A stretch of 26,403 nucleotides of DNA, taken from NCBI GenBank assembly GCA_937892275.1, contig CALAVG010000268.1:1-26403 (forward strand), given 5' to 3'. Shown piece after piece: positions 1 to 6,197 of this stretch. Source of the DNA: an uncultured Methanomicrobiales archaeon. Lineage in GTDB: Archaea > Thermoplasmatota > Thermoplasmata > Methanomassiliicoccales > Methanomethylophilaceae. The position numbers and the translations under genes were made by a program. Under the pieces are notes generated by a model. That model made no database searches, was not told the origin of the DNA, and saw only the letters and a list, made by a program, of their open reading frames with translations. Every line of letters starts with the position of its first letter. Position 1 is the first letter of the stretch.

Positions 1-579
1 TTTCCCGCCTGTTTCGGTGGAATCCCACAGCTGCTCCGACAGGCAGGCCTGCTCCATCCTGGAATTGAGACGGCTCTGCATGAAGGTATCGGAACTCTCC
101 TCTTGGATCTCCTCCAATCTCGATCTCTCGGCCTCTGTCAGAACAGCCTCGAGCCCGTCGTTGTCCCCGAATCCGAAATTGACCCACATGTTTTCCAGTT
201 CCAGTGTATCGGCCGACACGGTGTTCCCTTCCCAATCGATCATGGGCACATCGGGATGGTTGGAGAGGATGTCGCGGAGCAGCCTGTCGTACTTGACTCT
301 GTTGTTCCTCTCCTTCTCCGTCGCATCCTGAAGGGACATCCTGGCCAGCTTTAGCCTCGAACCGTTGTCCGAGTAGCCTGAAAGGCGCTGCTTCTCCATC
401 GCCATGAGCCTTTCGAACTCCCTCTGCACCTCCGGATTGCTCACGGAACCGTCAGTCTCGAACTTCTTCAGGTAACGGGACAGGGTCTGGCGAGATATCT
501 TGAACTTGATAGCCAGTTTCTCCTGCGTCATGTCCTGCGCCCGAATGGCCTGTCTGATGGGATACTTGATCTCTGTCAC
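1..579 (-). CDS. Helix-turn-helix DNA-binding protein, 3' end off the left edge
   Basis: The minus strand is open from a GTG at 579 to the window edge, giving 193 codons without a stop. Residues about 5-45 form a helix-turn-helix: IRAQDMTQEKLAIKFKISRQ followed by TLSRYLKKF, in the style of Cro or transposon/phage regulators. The rest is a charged, mostly helical region rich in Glu, Arg and Lys with no domain I recognise. The GTG was chosen because it directly precedes the helix-turn-helix; an internal ATG at codon 17 would cut into helix 1. No Shine-Dalgarno sequence is visible. The upstream gap contains repeated ACAT/ATGT half sites that could be an autoregulatory operator. A DNA-binding role is well supported; the target is unknown. 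Confidence 0.6.
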   Translation of the reverse strand, partial: MTEIKYPIRQAIRAQDMTQEKLAIKFKISRQTLSRYLKKFETDGSVSNPEVQREFERLMAMEKQRLSGYSDNGSRLKLARMSLQDATEKERNNRVKYDRLLRDILSNHPDVPMIDWEGNTVSADTLELENMWVNFGFGDNDGLEAVLTEAERSRLEEIQEESSDTFMQSRLNSRMEQACLSEQLWDSTETGGK

Positions 580-610
580 GGATGATGATAAACGATTAAG
601 GTATATTACG

Positions 611-658
611 ACATTGTAACATTGTAATTTACATAATGTCACATTTTTACATTAATGT
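611..658. promoter_or_regulatory. Clustered ACAT/ATGT half sites, candidate operator
   Basis: The tandem direct repeat ACATTGTA-ACATTGTA lies at 611-626, the near-palindrome ACATAATGT at 631-639 and the perfect palindrome ACATTAATGT at 649-658. The cluster lies between the divergent helix-turn-helix gene (start 579) and the unknown gene at 689, within AT-rich promoter sequence. The arrangement suits binding by a dimeric regulator, perhaps the adjacent protein. This is inferred from the sequence alone. Confidence 0.35.
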
Positions 659-688
659 CTCATCAATACTCCGGAGATAGATGCATGG

Positions 689-1012
689 ATGCCGATCCTG
701 ATGCTTATTCTCACCTCTTATATCGTAGAGACCGTATCTTCCATCGGTAGCATGATCGAGAAACGTGAGGACGGCCTGCTTAAGCTCACAATCGGACCGG
801 AGCCCAACGGGGAGAACGGATGGTTCATAGACGATGAGGGAAGGGTCGTCAGGGCCGAATTCTGCGAGGATTGGTATATGTCCGTATATGACAGCGCCGT
901 TTCAGTTCTTGACGATAACGGGATATCCTTCGATGAGGTGGAATACGCCACTCTGAGATATGAAAGTGAAACGTACTCGCCCGAGCAGTTCAGAAGGTTC
1001 TCCAATACATGA
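689..1012 (+). CDS. Unknown protein, 107 aa, coupled to the next gene
   Basis: I do not recognise this protein. It is acidic (for example ENGWFIDDEGR and EDWYMSVYDS), with a short hydrophobic start (MPILMLILTSYIVE). The beginning is uncertain: ATG 689 gives 107 residues, while ATG 752 would remove the hydrophobic stretch and give a soluble 86-residue protein. GGAG at 673-676 is a possible ribosome binding site for the first start. The stop overlaps the next start in an ATGA, which indicates translational coupling and supports both frames as real. The 95-codon frame on the opposite strand is a shadow. The pair lies in a region with several decayed genes and may be accessory. Confidence 0.5.
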   Translation: MPILMLILTSYIVETVSSIGSMIEKREDGLLKLTIGPEPNGENGWFIDDEGRVVRAEFCEDWYMSVYDSAVSVLDDNGISFDEVEYATLRYESETYSPEQFRRFSNT

Positions 1013-1530
1013 CCTGGAATGACGGGTACATCGGGGATCTGAATCTGGTGGGCAAGGATTTCTGCACGTTCGTAGTCACAGGACAGGGCATGTGGCGGTA
1101 CGAGATAATGTTCCGTGACGAAACGAATAACGATCCCAACTTATGGTGGATGCCGAAGGAGTATGATCCGCCAGAGAAAGGACCTCTGAAGGAAAGATGG
1201 GGCCTATGGGACAGCGATACCGAAAAGAAGCACAGCTGGGCGGACTCGAACGAAGTGAGAGACTATACATTCGACGAGATAGCGGACAATGCCTTGGCGG
1301 CCATGAGGAACATGGCCGATGACTCAAAGCAGATTCCCGAGAACCTGTATCTCATGTCCGTTCCCCAATGCAGGGAACCCTTCATAGTGGTTGGAAGATA
1401 CAAAACATGGTGCAGCGACTACCTTCAACCGTGCTTCGGGACGAGAATCCATGTGCTCTCGATGTCGGATGCGCTGTACTTCGACCCTCTGGACCTTACC
1501 GAGATATTCTCGAAGGATGGCCTCGATTGA
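1009..1530 (+). CDS. Unknown protein, 173 aa
   Basis: The function is not recognised. The protein is aromatic-rich and acidic (WRYEIMFRDE, NLWWMPKEYDPP, ERWGLWDSD), has no membrane segment and no clear motif, and looks like a small globular protein. Its ATG overlaps the previous stop by 4 bases, so the two are probably one transcriptional and translational unit. Its last 35 bases overlap the convergent 3' end of the Sel1-repeat gene on the other strand. The aromatic, tryptophan-rich style recalls immunity or SMI1-like proteins, but no diagnostic motif is visible, so I make no functional call. Confidence 0.5.
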   Translation: MTWNDGYIGDLNLVGKDFCTFVVTGQGMWRYEIMFRDETNNDPNLWWMPKEYDPPEKGPLKERWGLWDSDTEKKHSWADSNEVRDYTFDEIADNALAAMRNMADDSKQIPENLYLMSVPQCREPFIVVGRYKTWCSDYLQPCFGTRIHVLSMSDALYFDPLDLTEIFSKDGLD

Positions 1531-2083
1531 CCTTCTTCCTGGGGTTGGGTTTGATCTCAGGGGACCATTCCCCGCTCTCATACATCTCGGCCAGAGCCAC
1601 ACGTGCGCTGACAGTCCTGCTCCTCAGATACCATTTGGCGGCGTTCTCCGGATCGACCTTCACACCTTCGCCGTTCCTGAAGCGGTCTCCCACATCGCAC
1701 ATCGCTATACGGCCCCCGGCTTCCGCTTCCTTCATCTCCTCCAGCACAGCGTTGGCTATCGAGCCCATGTACTCGTTACGGGTCGAGTACAGATCCCTAA
1801 GGACAAGATTGGCACGGACTTCCCCCTCCTTTTTAGCCTTAAGCGCCCACTTCTCGCTCGTATAGTAATCCTTGGGCGCGTGACTGCCCTGATAATAGCA
1901 CTTGGCAAGCAGATACATGCTCTCTGCATCACCCTGTTCGGCTGGTATCTCCAGCCATTCCTTGAATCTGAAAGCAGGGCCGCTATCCCAATCACGCCAA
2001 TCATCCGTGAGGACAAGCTCCTCTACAGCTTCCCTGTTACCGGCATCGGCAGCCTGACATAGATATTCGGTCGAATACCTCAT
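1496..2083 (-). CDS. Sel1-repeat protein, intact 3' portion
   Basis: The protein is built of Sel1-like (TPR-related) helical repeats. Examples are AEQGDAESMYLLAKCYYQGS around residues 49-68, followed by KDYYTSEKWALKAKKEG, and near the C-terminus GDRFRNGEGVKVDPENAAKW. Such proteins are usually scaffolds for protein-protein contacts. The frame from ATG 2083 gives 195 residues. The same reading frame continues upstream through an amber codon at 2111-2113 into another Sel1-type segment, so this is probably only the 3' part of a longer gene. ATG 2083 could be an internal restart, since GGATAGG lies just before it. The frame ends in TAA. Confidence 0.55.
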   Translation of the reverse strand: MRYSTEYLCQAADAGNREAVEELVLTDDWRDWDSGPAFRFKEWLEIPAEQGDAESMYLLAKCYYQGSHAPKDYYTSEKWALKAKKEGEVRANLVLRDLYSTRNEYMGSIANAVLEEMKEAEAGGRIAMCDVGDRFRNGEGVKVDPENAAKWYLRSRTVSARVALAEMYESGEWSPEIKPNPRKKVNRGHPSRISR

Positions 2084-2315
2084 CCTATCCGGACACTCGT
2101 GGCATTCGATCTATATCATGCCCAGATAGAACATGGCATCAACATCCCCTTTCTCCGCTCTGGCTTTCATCTCCGGGATCAAACGGGCGGTGGAAATACC
2201 TGTCCGGCCTACCCGGGCAGGAATAGTGGAACCCGACGTAATGCAGTCCGTCAACAACCTCTTCCTCGACTGAATACACAGGCATGATATCGGATCGCAA
2301 TCTGCTGTAGGGCAT
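2084..2315 (-). pseudogene. 5' part of the Sel1-repeat gene, broken by a frameshift and an in-frame TAG
   Basis: From ATG 2315 (or ATG 2285, better placed behind the TATA-like TTTATAT at 2314-2320) one frame encodes VYSVEEEVVDGLHYVGFHYS and then runs into a TGA. Around 2180 coding continues in the next frame as LIPEMKARAEKGDVDAMFYL GMI, a clear Sel1 repeat start, which then meets TAG at 2111-2113. Sel1 repeats normally have Tyr at that position, so a Tyr codon may have become TAG. Past the TAG the frame joins the downstream Sel1 portion exactly. Removing one T near 2185 would join the two frames. The frameshift makes a true pseudogene likely, even if the host reads UAG. Confidence 0.45.
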
Positions 2316-2421
2316 ATAAAACCCCTATTTCCTTGGGAACTGCCGATTGTCGATTTCATTCCTATTACCGTTCGGCCGAAACGGCCGGGCCTTTCATTCT
2401 GTTCACAGAATTCGGATCCTG

Positions 2422-2649
2422 TTATGACCGTGTCCATGGGATCGTTTGTATCTCGGCAGACCTTTCATAAACTGTAAACCTGAGATCCTTTCCCGGAGGG
2501 AGTAAGGGGTTTAGGGGCCGGTCTTGATGAAGCGCATAAACATTGAACGGCCTGAATGTCTCAAGCACCGGGTCCACGAGTTGGCCACGACGGCCCTGGT
2601 CGTCCTCTAATTCTCTGATGAAAAGGTCGGGCATATCCTCCGACAGCAC
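2422..2649 (-). CDS. Unknown small protein, 75 aa, directly behind the ribbon-helix-helix gene
   Basis: The GTG start follows the TAA of the upstream ribbon-helix-helix gene without a gap, as in many toxin-antitoxin pairs. The protein (VLSEDMPDLFIRELEDDQGR at the start; DLRFTVYERSAEIQ near the end) matches no toxin family I know. It has no PIN, RelE/ParE or HEPN motif. The surroundings are decayed, so this may be a chance open frame or a remnant. Confidence 0.25.
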   Translation of the reverse strand: MLSEDMPDLFIRELEDDQGRRGQLVDPVLETFRPFNVYALHQDRPLNPLLPPGKDLRFTVYERSAEIQTIPWTRS

Positions 2650-2787
2650 TTATCCGGAATTCCCCATGCCGTTCCTCCTCACATACTCGTAGATAGCCTT
2701 CCTCACAATCTGCGCGATAGGTCTGTCCTCCAATGCCGCTCTATCCTTCAACGCTTTCTCCAGCACATCCGTCATGTAGTATGTCAC
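2650..2787 (-). CDS. Ribbon-helix-helix DNA-binding protein (antitoxin-like), short
   Basis: From GTG 2787 this encodes 45 residues. The segment MTDVLEKALKDRAALEDRPI followed by AQIVRKAIYEYVRRNG fits the two helices of a ribbon-helix-helix (CopG/MetJ-like) domain. The family pattern is a first helix ending in a basic or polar turn, then xxIVRxAIxEYV. The expected N-terminal strand is only partly present (VTYY, or VESVLVTYY if translation starts a little earlier), and a TGA lies just upstream, so the 5' end may be damaged. It sits directly behind an NTF2-like gene remnant. Members of this family usually repress their own operon or act as antitoxins. Confidence 0.4.
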   Translation of the reverse strand: MTYYMTDVLEKALKDRAALEDRPIAQIVRKAIYEYVRRNGMGNSG

Positions 2788-3001
2788 CAATACCGATTCT
2801 ACCCTCTTTCCTCAAGAACCTAATAGTTCAGGGTCCCGTCCAGGACCGACGATACGAAACTCTCGGGGTTTGGACCATCCCGGTTATGTGGATCATAGCC
2901 GCGTCTTCCGTCATGCATGACAGTATGGCCTCGCCATCCTTTTCCAGCATTCCGGTGTAGAGCTTCTCATAAAGGACCTTCAACTGCACCTCTTCACCCA
3001 T
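2788..3001 (-). pseudogene. NTF2/SnoaL-like protein, N-terminal remnant with frameshift
   Basis: ATG 3001 opens a frame reading MGEEVQLKVLYEKLYTGMLE, then CMTEDAAMIHITGMVQTP. This is the start of small NTF2-like (SnoaL-type) proteins whose next element is normally close to a LDGTLNYY sequence. That element is present (ESFVSSVLDGTLNY) but one base out of frame, and it ends in TAG where the second Tyr is expected. The rest of the roughly 120-residue fold is missing and the sequence runs into the ribbon-helix-helix gene. The acetyltransferase stop is 5 bases upstream, so this was once the last gene of that operon. I call it a decayed fragment. Confidence 0.5.
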
Positions 3002-3005
3002 GCAT

Positions 3006-3560
3006 TCACTCCTTGCTTGGAGGGAACCTCTCCCCGTCCAGGGTCTTGATGGGTCTGGCCGGAGACCCTACGACCACCTCGTAGTCAGCGACATCGTGAG
3101 TGACCACTGAGGCCGCACCTACCACTGCGTATCTTCCTATGGTGACACCGGGCAATATGGTCGCATTGGCGCCGATCCAGGCACCCTCTTTGATGGTCAC
3201 AGGCTTGCACAGCAGGAGATTCCTATTGTAGAGATCGTGATTGTTGGATAGCACAGATACATTGACGGCCACCATCACATTGTCCTCTATGGTGATCCCT
3301 CCGCGACACATGCCCAGGAAGTTGCCACCGATGTACACGTTGTTGCCTATCCTCAGATTCTGGGAGGCTACCAGGTTGAATGGAGGGGTGAATCTCGTCC
3401 CCATTCCGATACGGTCCTCCATGAGCTCCTTGATGAGTGCGGAGTTCTCTTCCGTTAGAGGCATGGTGTTGTTGATCCTGTAGATCAGCTGTGTCTCGCG
3501 GACGGCCTCTTTTATCCCTTCTTCGGTGACCTCGTTCATATCGACAACGAATTCTTCCAT
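3006..3560 (-). CDS. Hexapeptide-repeat acetyltransferase (maltose/galactoside O-acetyltransferase type)
   Basis: This 184-residue protein has a short helical N-terminus (residues 1-60), then a left-handed beta-helix built of hexapeptides: LRIGNNVYIGGNF, ITIEDNVMVAVNVSVLS, VTIKEGAWIGANATILPGVT and IGRYAVVGAASVVTHD. SNNHD supplies the catalytic His typical of the LacA/Maa/NodL group, and the C-terminal VVVGSPARPIKTL is the usual acetyl-CoA-binding end. It should transfer acetyl from acetyl-CoA to a sugar or similar hydroxyl; the acceptor cannot be read from sequence. GGTGAG just before the ATG is a good ribosome binding site. It follows the flavodoxin gene by 31 bases on the same strand, so the two likely share a transcript. 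Confidence 0.85.
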   Translation of the reverse strand: MEEFVVDMNEVTEEGIKEAVRETQLIYRINNTMPLTEENSALIKELMEDRIGMGTRFTPPFNLVASQNLRIGNNVYIGGNFLGMCRGGITIEDNVMVAVNVSVLSNNHDLYNRNLLLCKPVTIKEGAWIGANATILPGVTIGRYAVVGAASVVTHDVADYEVVVGSPARPIKTLDGERFPPSKE

Positions 3561-3591
3561 AGTCTCACCTTCGGATGATCATCGTGAACGA

Positions 3592-4110
3592 TCACTCGAC
3601 GCATCCCTTGGCCCACTTGAAGACCTTTGCAGAGGAACCTGCGGCGGAACTTCCTTCGATAGCCAGACCGGAATCGACTGATGCTCCTTTGCATGCATTC
3701 CTGAGATCGCGTACAGAGGATCCGAGGCCGCTGCCCTCATGGGTCATTACGGGGAAGACCTTCTTTCCTGTCCAGTCGAGCCTCTCGATCTGTGAGAACA
3801 CGGCCATGGGATAGGTACCCCACCAGCAAGGTCCGCAGATGAAGACGTTATCATACCCGTCGATACTGTCCAGGTATCTCTTCAATTCCGGCCTGGCCTT
3901 GTTCAACAGTTCGTCCTTGGCCTCTCTGGTGCACCCCATATAATCCTTGGAGTACTCCCTTACGGTCTCTATCTCGAAGAGATCCCCTCCGACAGCCTCG
4001 GAGATGAATTCCGCCACATACTCCGTGTTCCCTTTAGGGACGCTACGGATATCTCCGCCGAAGTAGTTCTCCCCTTTGCGCGAGTAATAGATGATCAAAT
4101 TCTTTGACAT
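3592..4110 (-). CDS. Flavodoxin-family protein
   Basis: The N-terminus MSKNLIIYYSRKGENYFGG, followed by VPKGNTEYVAEFI, is the FMN phosphate-binding segment of the flavodoxin_4-type family. DNVFICGPCWWGTYPMAVFS provides the isoalloxazine-facing loop, and KKVFPVMTHEGSGLGSSV the third flavin contact. It should carry electrons through FMN in the cytoplasm or reduce small substrates. ATG 4110 was chosen over an upstream in-frame GTG at 4119 because it starts right at the first beta strand. The gene sits behind a strong TATA element (TTTTATAT, 4153-4160) with a 15-base palindrome between the TATA element and the start codon, which suggests repression. Acetyltransferase and NTF2-remnant genes follow on the same strand. 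Confidence 0.85.
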   Translation of the reverse strand: MSKNLIIYYSRKGENYFGGDIRSVPKGNTEYVAEFISEAVGGDLFEIETVREYSKDYMGCTREAKDELLNKARPELKRYLDSIDGYDNVFICGPCWWGTYPMAVFSQIERLDWTGKKVFPVMTHEGSGLGSSVRDLRNACKGASVDSGLAIEGSSAAGSSAKVFKWAKGCVE

Positions 4111-4137
4111 GCTTTTCACTGAAACTTGAAAAACCAG

Positions 4138-4152
4138 ATACTTATTAAGTAT
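4138..4152. promoter_or_regulatory. Perfect palindrome between TATA box and flavodoxin start, candidate operator
   Basis: ATACTTA-T-TAAGTAT is a perfect 7+7 inverted repeat with one central base. It begins right next to the TATA-like element TTTTATAT (4153-4160) of the flavodoxin gene and covers the space before the expected transcription start. A protein bound here would block the polymerase. The half site resembles those of HxlR-type redox regulators, but that assignment is inference. Confidence 0.4.
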
Positions 4153-4294
4153 TTTTATATGAAAATTCTATTATTGATTTAATTTTTTAATTAAATATAA
4201 TAATCATTCTATTGAATGCAGATTATCGATGACTCTGTAGGATTATGAAATATCGAATCCGAGAAGATGTGTGAAAGGATAAGAGCAGAGAGAT

Positions 4295-4313
4295 GACCGG
4301 CCGAAGGCCGGTC
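4295..4313 (-). terminator. Strong hairpin behind the DUF308-like gene
   Basis: GACCGGCC-GAA-GGCCGGTC forms a perfect 8-bp GC-rich stem with a 3-base loop, 14 bases past the stop codon of the minus-strand membrane protein gene. There is no strong T run, so termination may rely on other factors, or the stem may protect the 3' end of the mRNA. Confidence 0.55.
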
Positions 4314-4326
4314 TTGGTTGAAATGT

Positions 4327-4800
4327 TTACTTCTTCAGGAGTGTGATAAGATTGACGACACCGGCGACGACGAGCATTACTCCGAAGATGAGGAATGCGA
4401 TGTCATCGCCCATGAAGATCAGGATACCAGCAAGTGCGATGAGGATACCAACGACGATTGTGAATGCGCTGGGGGACCCCTCTGCCTTGACTCCACCGTA
4501 TGCGATGATTGCTCCGACAACGATGGAGACGACTCCGATGACTACTGTGGTGATGTCCGCCATGAGGTTAGGAACGAGAAGCAATATTACTCCCAATATG
4601 ATCAGGATGATTCCCATTGCGTCTGCTTTCTTGACCATAATCATGGGGAGGATTCCCGAGATGATCAGACAGATACCTGCAACAATGAATCCCAGCTCGA
4701 GGGCCAGGTCCTTATCGATGATGAACAGTATACCGACGATCACCATGAGAATTGTGTTGATGATCATGGATGTCTTGTTCTGTACATAGTAAACTTCCAT
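4327..4800 (-). CDS. Multi-pass membrane protein, DUF308/HdeD-like
   Basis: This is a 157-residue, highly hydrophobic protein with about six membrane helices in short repeating units (for example TILMVIVGILFII, GFIVAGICLIISGILPMIMV, MGIILIILGVILLLVP, TTVVIGVVSIVVGAIIAYGG, TIVVGILIALAGILIFMG and LIFGVMLVVAGVVNLITLL). Repeated V-G-I-L/I-x-x-G-I patterns are typical of DUF308 (HdeD-like) proteins, whose molecular role is poorly known; HdeD is linked to acid stress in Escherichia coli. GAGGT lies 8 bases before the ATG, and a TATA-like CTTAAATT lies near 4840. A strong hairpin follows the gene, so it is probably transcribed alone. The long acidic open frame on the opposite strand is a mirror of the hydrophobic codons. 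Confidence 0.7.
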   Translation of the reverse strand: MEVYYVQNKTSMIINTILMVIVGILFIIDKDLALELGFIVAGICLIISGILPMIMVKKADAMGIILIILGVILLLVPNLMADITTVVIGVVSIVVGAIIAYGGVKAEGSPSAFTIVVGILIALAGILIFMGDDIAFLIFGVMLVVAGVVNLITLLKK

Positions 4801-4851
4801 GTAGATTACCTCTGATACTGTAATTGATTAAACAACAATTTAAGTCTAACG

Positions 4852-5238
4852 TCAAACAAGTGCCAGAATAACATCTTCGAAAGAAGTTTTGAATGTATAT
4901 GACTGATTCCTTGTGCCGAGGTAATCTCCTGCATCGCCGATCGCCATCAGCTCCACGCCTGAGATTATAGAGTCCGCCTTATCCTTCCCGTAATAGTTCT
5001 CGATGTTCGAAAAGAAAATCTCCGCCTCCTCCGAGGACTGGAAGAGAAGGTGTGTGACGTTGCCCCTCTTCAGCTGCATGAAGAGATGGAGCTGTGCGTT
5101 GCTGGCGGTCACCTTGTCATGCTTGCCGTCGGCATCATCGATGACGGTCACCCCGAATGCCTCTATCCCTTTGCCCTTTGCGAGTTCGGTCTGATCCTTC
5201 AGAAGGCTTCCAACTGTGGTGAATCCCAATACGGCCAT
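4852..5238 (-). CDS. Unknown protein, 128 aa, behind the EFR1-type gene
   Basis: Function is not recognised. The protein (MAVLGFTTVGSLLKDQTELA at the start; AQLHLFMQLKRGNVTHLLFQ in the middle) appears soluble and mixed alpha/beta, with no Cys cluster or nucleotide-binding motif. ATG 5238 was preferred: it lies 4 bases past the stop of the flavodoxin-ferredoxin gene, has AGGT ten bases upstream and begins right at the likely first beta strand. ATG 5262 would also be possible and would overlap the upstream gene. Its tight spacing suggests co-transcription with the EFR1-type protein and perhaps a linked redox role. Confidence 0.6.
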   Translation of the reverse strand: MAVLGFTTVGSLLKDQTELAKGKGIEAFGVTVIDDADGKHDKVTASNAQLHLFMQLKRGNVTHLLFQSSEEAEIFFSNIENYYGKDKADSIISGVELMAIGDAGDYLGTRNQSYTFKTSFEDVILALV

Positions 5239-5242
5239 GATA

Positions 5243-6058
5243 TCAGAACCTGTATCCTTCATCATACTTTTTGAAATCTTCGTATTTGTACGGCGGTTTG
5301 ACACCCAGACTCCAGAAGTAATACTCCGGGTGGAAGTATCTGCCACGATTCTGTGTAACGTCAGATATCTGTATGGCCTTCTTGGGGCACATGTTGATAC
5401 AGCTCATGCACATGGAACACTGGAACTCATCCCACACGGGCTTCCTGTGATACACCTTGATGATCTCCTCGGGACATACGTGCTCGCAGATCCTGCATTC
5501 GATGCATTTGTCGTCTATGATGAACTGCTCCGTATTCCTGAAATCGAAGTACTGTTCCCTGGCCTCGTCGAAGGAATCGGATCCCACCATGGTGCGGAAA
5601 TCCCCCTTATCCTTCTTGCCGATCGATTCGATTATACCGCCGATAGTGACGTCCGCAGCGTCGTTGATCCTCTTGGCCTCATCCTTGTCAGGGACATCTT
5701 CGTAGTAGACCGCGTTCTCGGGCATCAGCACATCGTAGAAGGCATCGACCTTCAGCCTCTTGCCGAGGATCTCCTGGAGCTGATCGCATGCCTTGCCGGA
5801 TTCCCCTGCACAGGTAGACACCGCATACACATGTCCGGGCTTGACAATCTCCACGGTCTCAAGGAACTCCTCGACGACCGAGGGAAGTCCGTGATAGTAG
5901 ACGGGGAACACGAATCCGACATCGTTCCCTTCAGCGTTGTAAAATTTGCGCTTGTACTTCACTGCGGCTGCCATCTCGACCATGTCCGATTTGAGGGCGG
6001 TCGCGATCATTTTCGCTGCGTGGTACGAATTACCTGTCCCGGAGAACACGAAGATCAT
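5243..6058 (-). CDS. EFR1-type flavodoxin-ferredoxin fusion protein
   Basis: Residues 1-150 form a flavodoxin domain (MIFVFSGTGNSYHAAKMIA is the FMN phosphate loop; GFVFPVYYHGLPSVVEEFL and VYAVSTCAGESG are further flavin contacts). Residues 185-224 carry two [4Fe-4S] ferredoxin motifs, CIECRICEHVCP and CSMCMSCINMCP, each CxxCxxCxxxCP. It should move electrons between iron-sulfur clusters and FMN in the cytoplasm; the partner is unknown. Upstream codons are open to 6142, but ATG 6058 starts exactly at the flavodoxin domain. It also lies about 26 bases after the TATA element GGTTATATC (6081-6089), as expected for a leaderless mRNA. A 128-residue unknown gene follows 4 bases downstream. Confidence 0.88.
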   Translation of the reverse strand: MIFVFSGTGNSYHAAKMIATALKSDMVEMAAAVKYKRKFYNAEGNDVGFVFPVYYHGLPSVVEEFLETVEIVKPGHVYAVSTCAGESGKACDQLQEILGKRLKVDAFYDVLMPENAVYYEDVPDKDEAKRINDAADVTIGGIIESIGKKDKGDFRTMVGSDSFDEAREQYFDFRNTEQFIIDDKCIECRICEHVCPEEIIKVYHRKPVWDEFQCSMCMSCINMCPKKAIQISDVTQNRGRYFHPEYYFWSLGVKPPYKYEDFKKYDEGYRF

Positions 6059-6080
6059 GGTTAAGAGCATCAAATACTCT

Positions 6081-6089
6081 GATATAACC
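6081..6089 (-). promoter_or_regulatory. TATA box of the EFR1-type gene
   Basis: GGTTATATC on the minus strand is centred about 26 bases before ATG 6058, the archaeal TATA-to-start distance for a leaderless transcript. This spacing decides the start codon. Confidence 0.5.
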
Positions 6090-6197
6090 GATGTGCTCCC
6101 GTTCTGTCCAGAAGGGTGAGTGAAATATAGAGTTGGATGCATTTTCGTTCTGGATCCGCTGAAATAGATTAATTACTGCAAATGTCATTGCCCGGAC

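Noticed and set aside
1391..2062. 223-codon plus-strand frame opposite the Sel1 gene
   Set aside because: The minus-strand Sel1 repeats explain the sequence; the plus frame has no domain-like pattern.
2374..2386. GGCCG-AAA-CGGCC hairpin
   Set aside because: A short stem in a decayed region without a T run; its role cannot be told.
2788..2830. TAG codons in the NTF2-like remnant as pyrrolysine sites
   Set aside because: The gene is also frameshifted and lacks most of its fold, so these stops say nothing about decoding.
4318..4815. Long acidic, Cys-containing open frame on the plus strand
   Set aside because: It mirrors the DUF308-like membrane protein gene; its Asp and Cys content comes from reverse-complemented Ile, Val and Met codons, and it has no recognisable domain.
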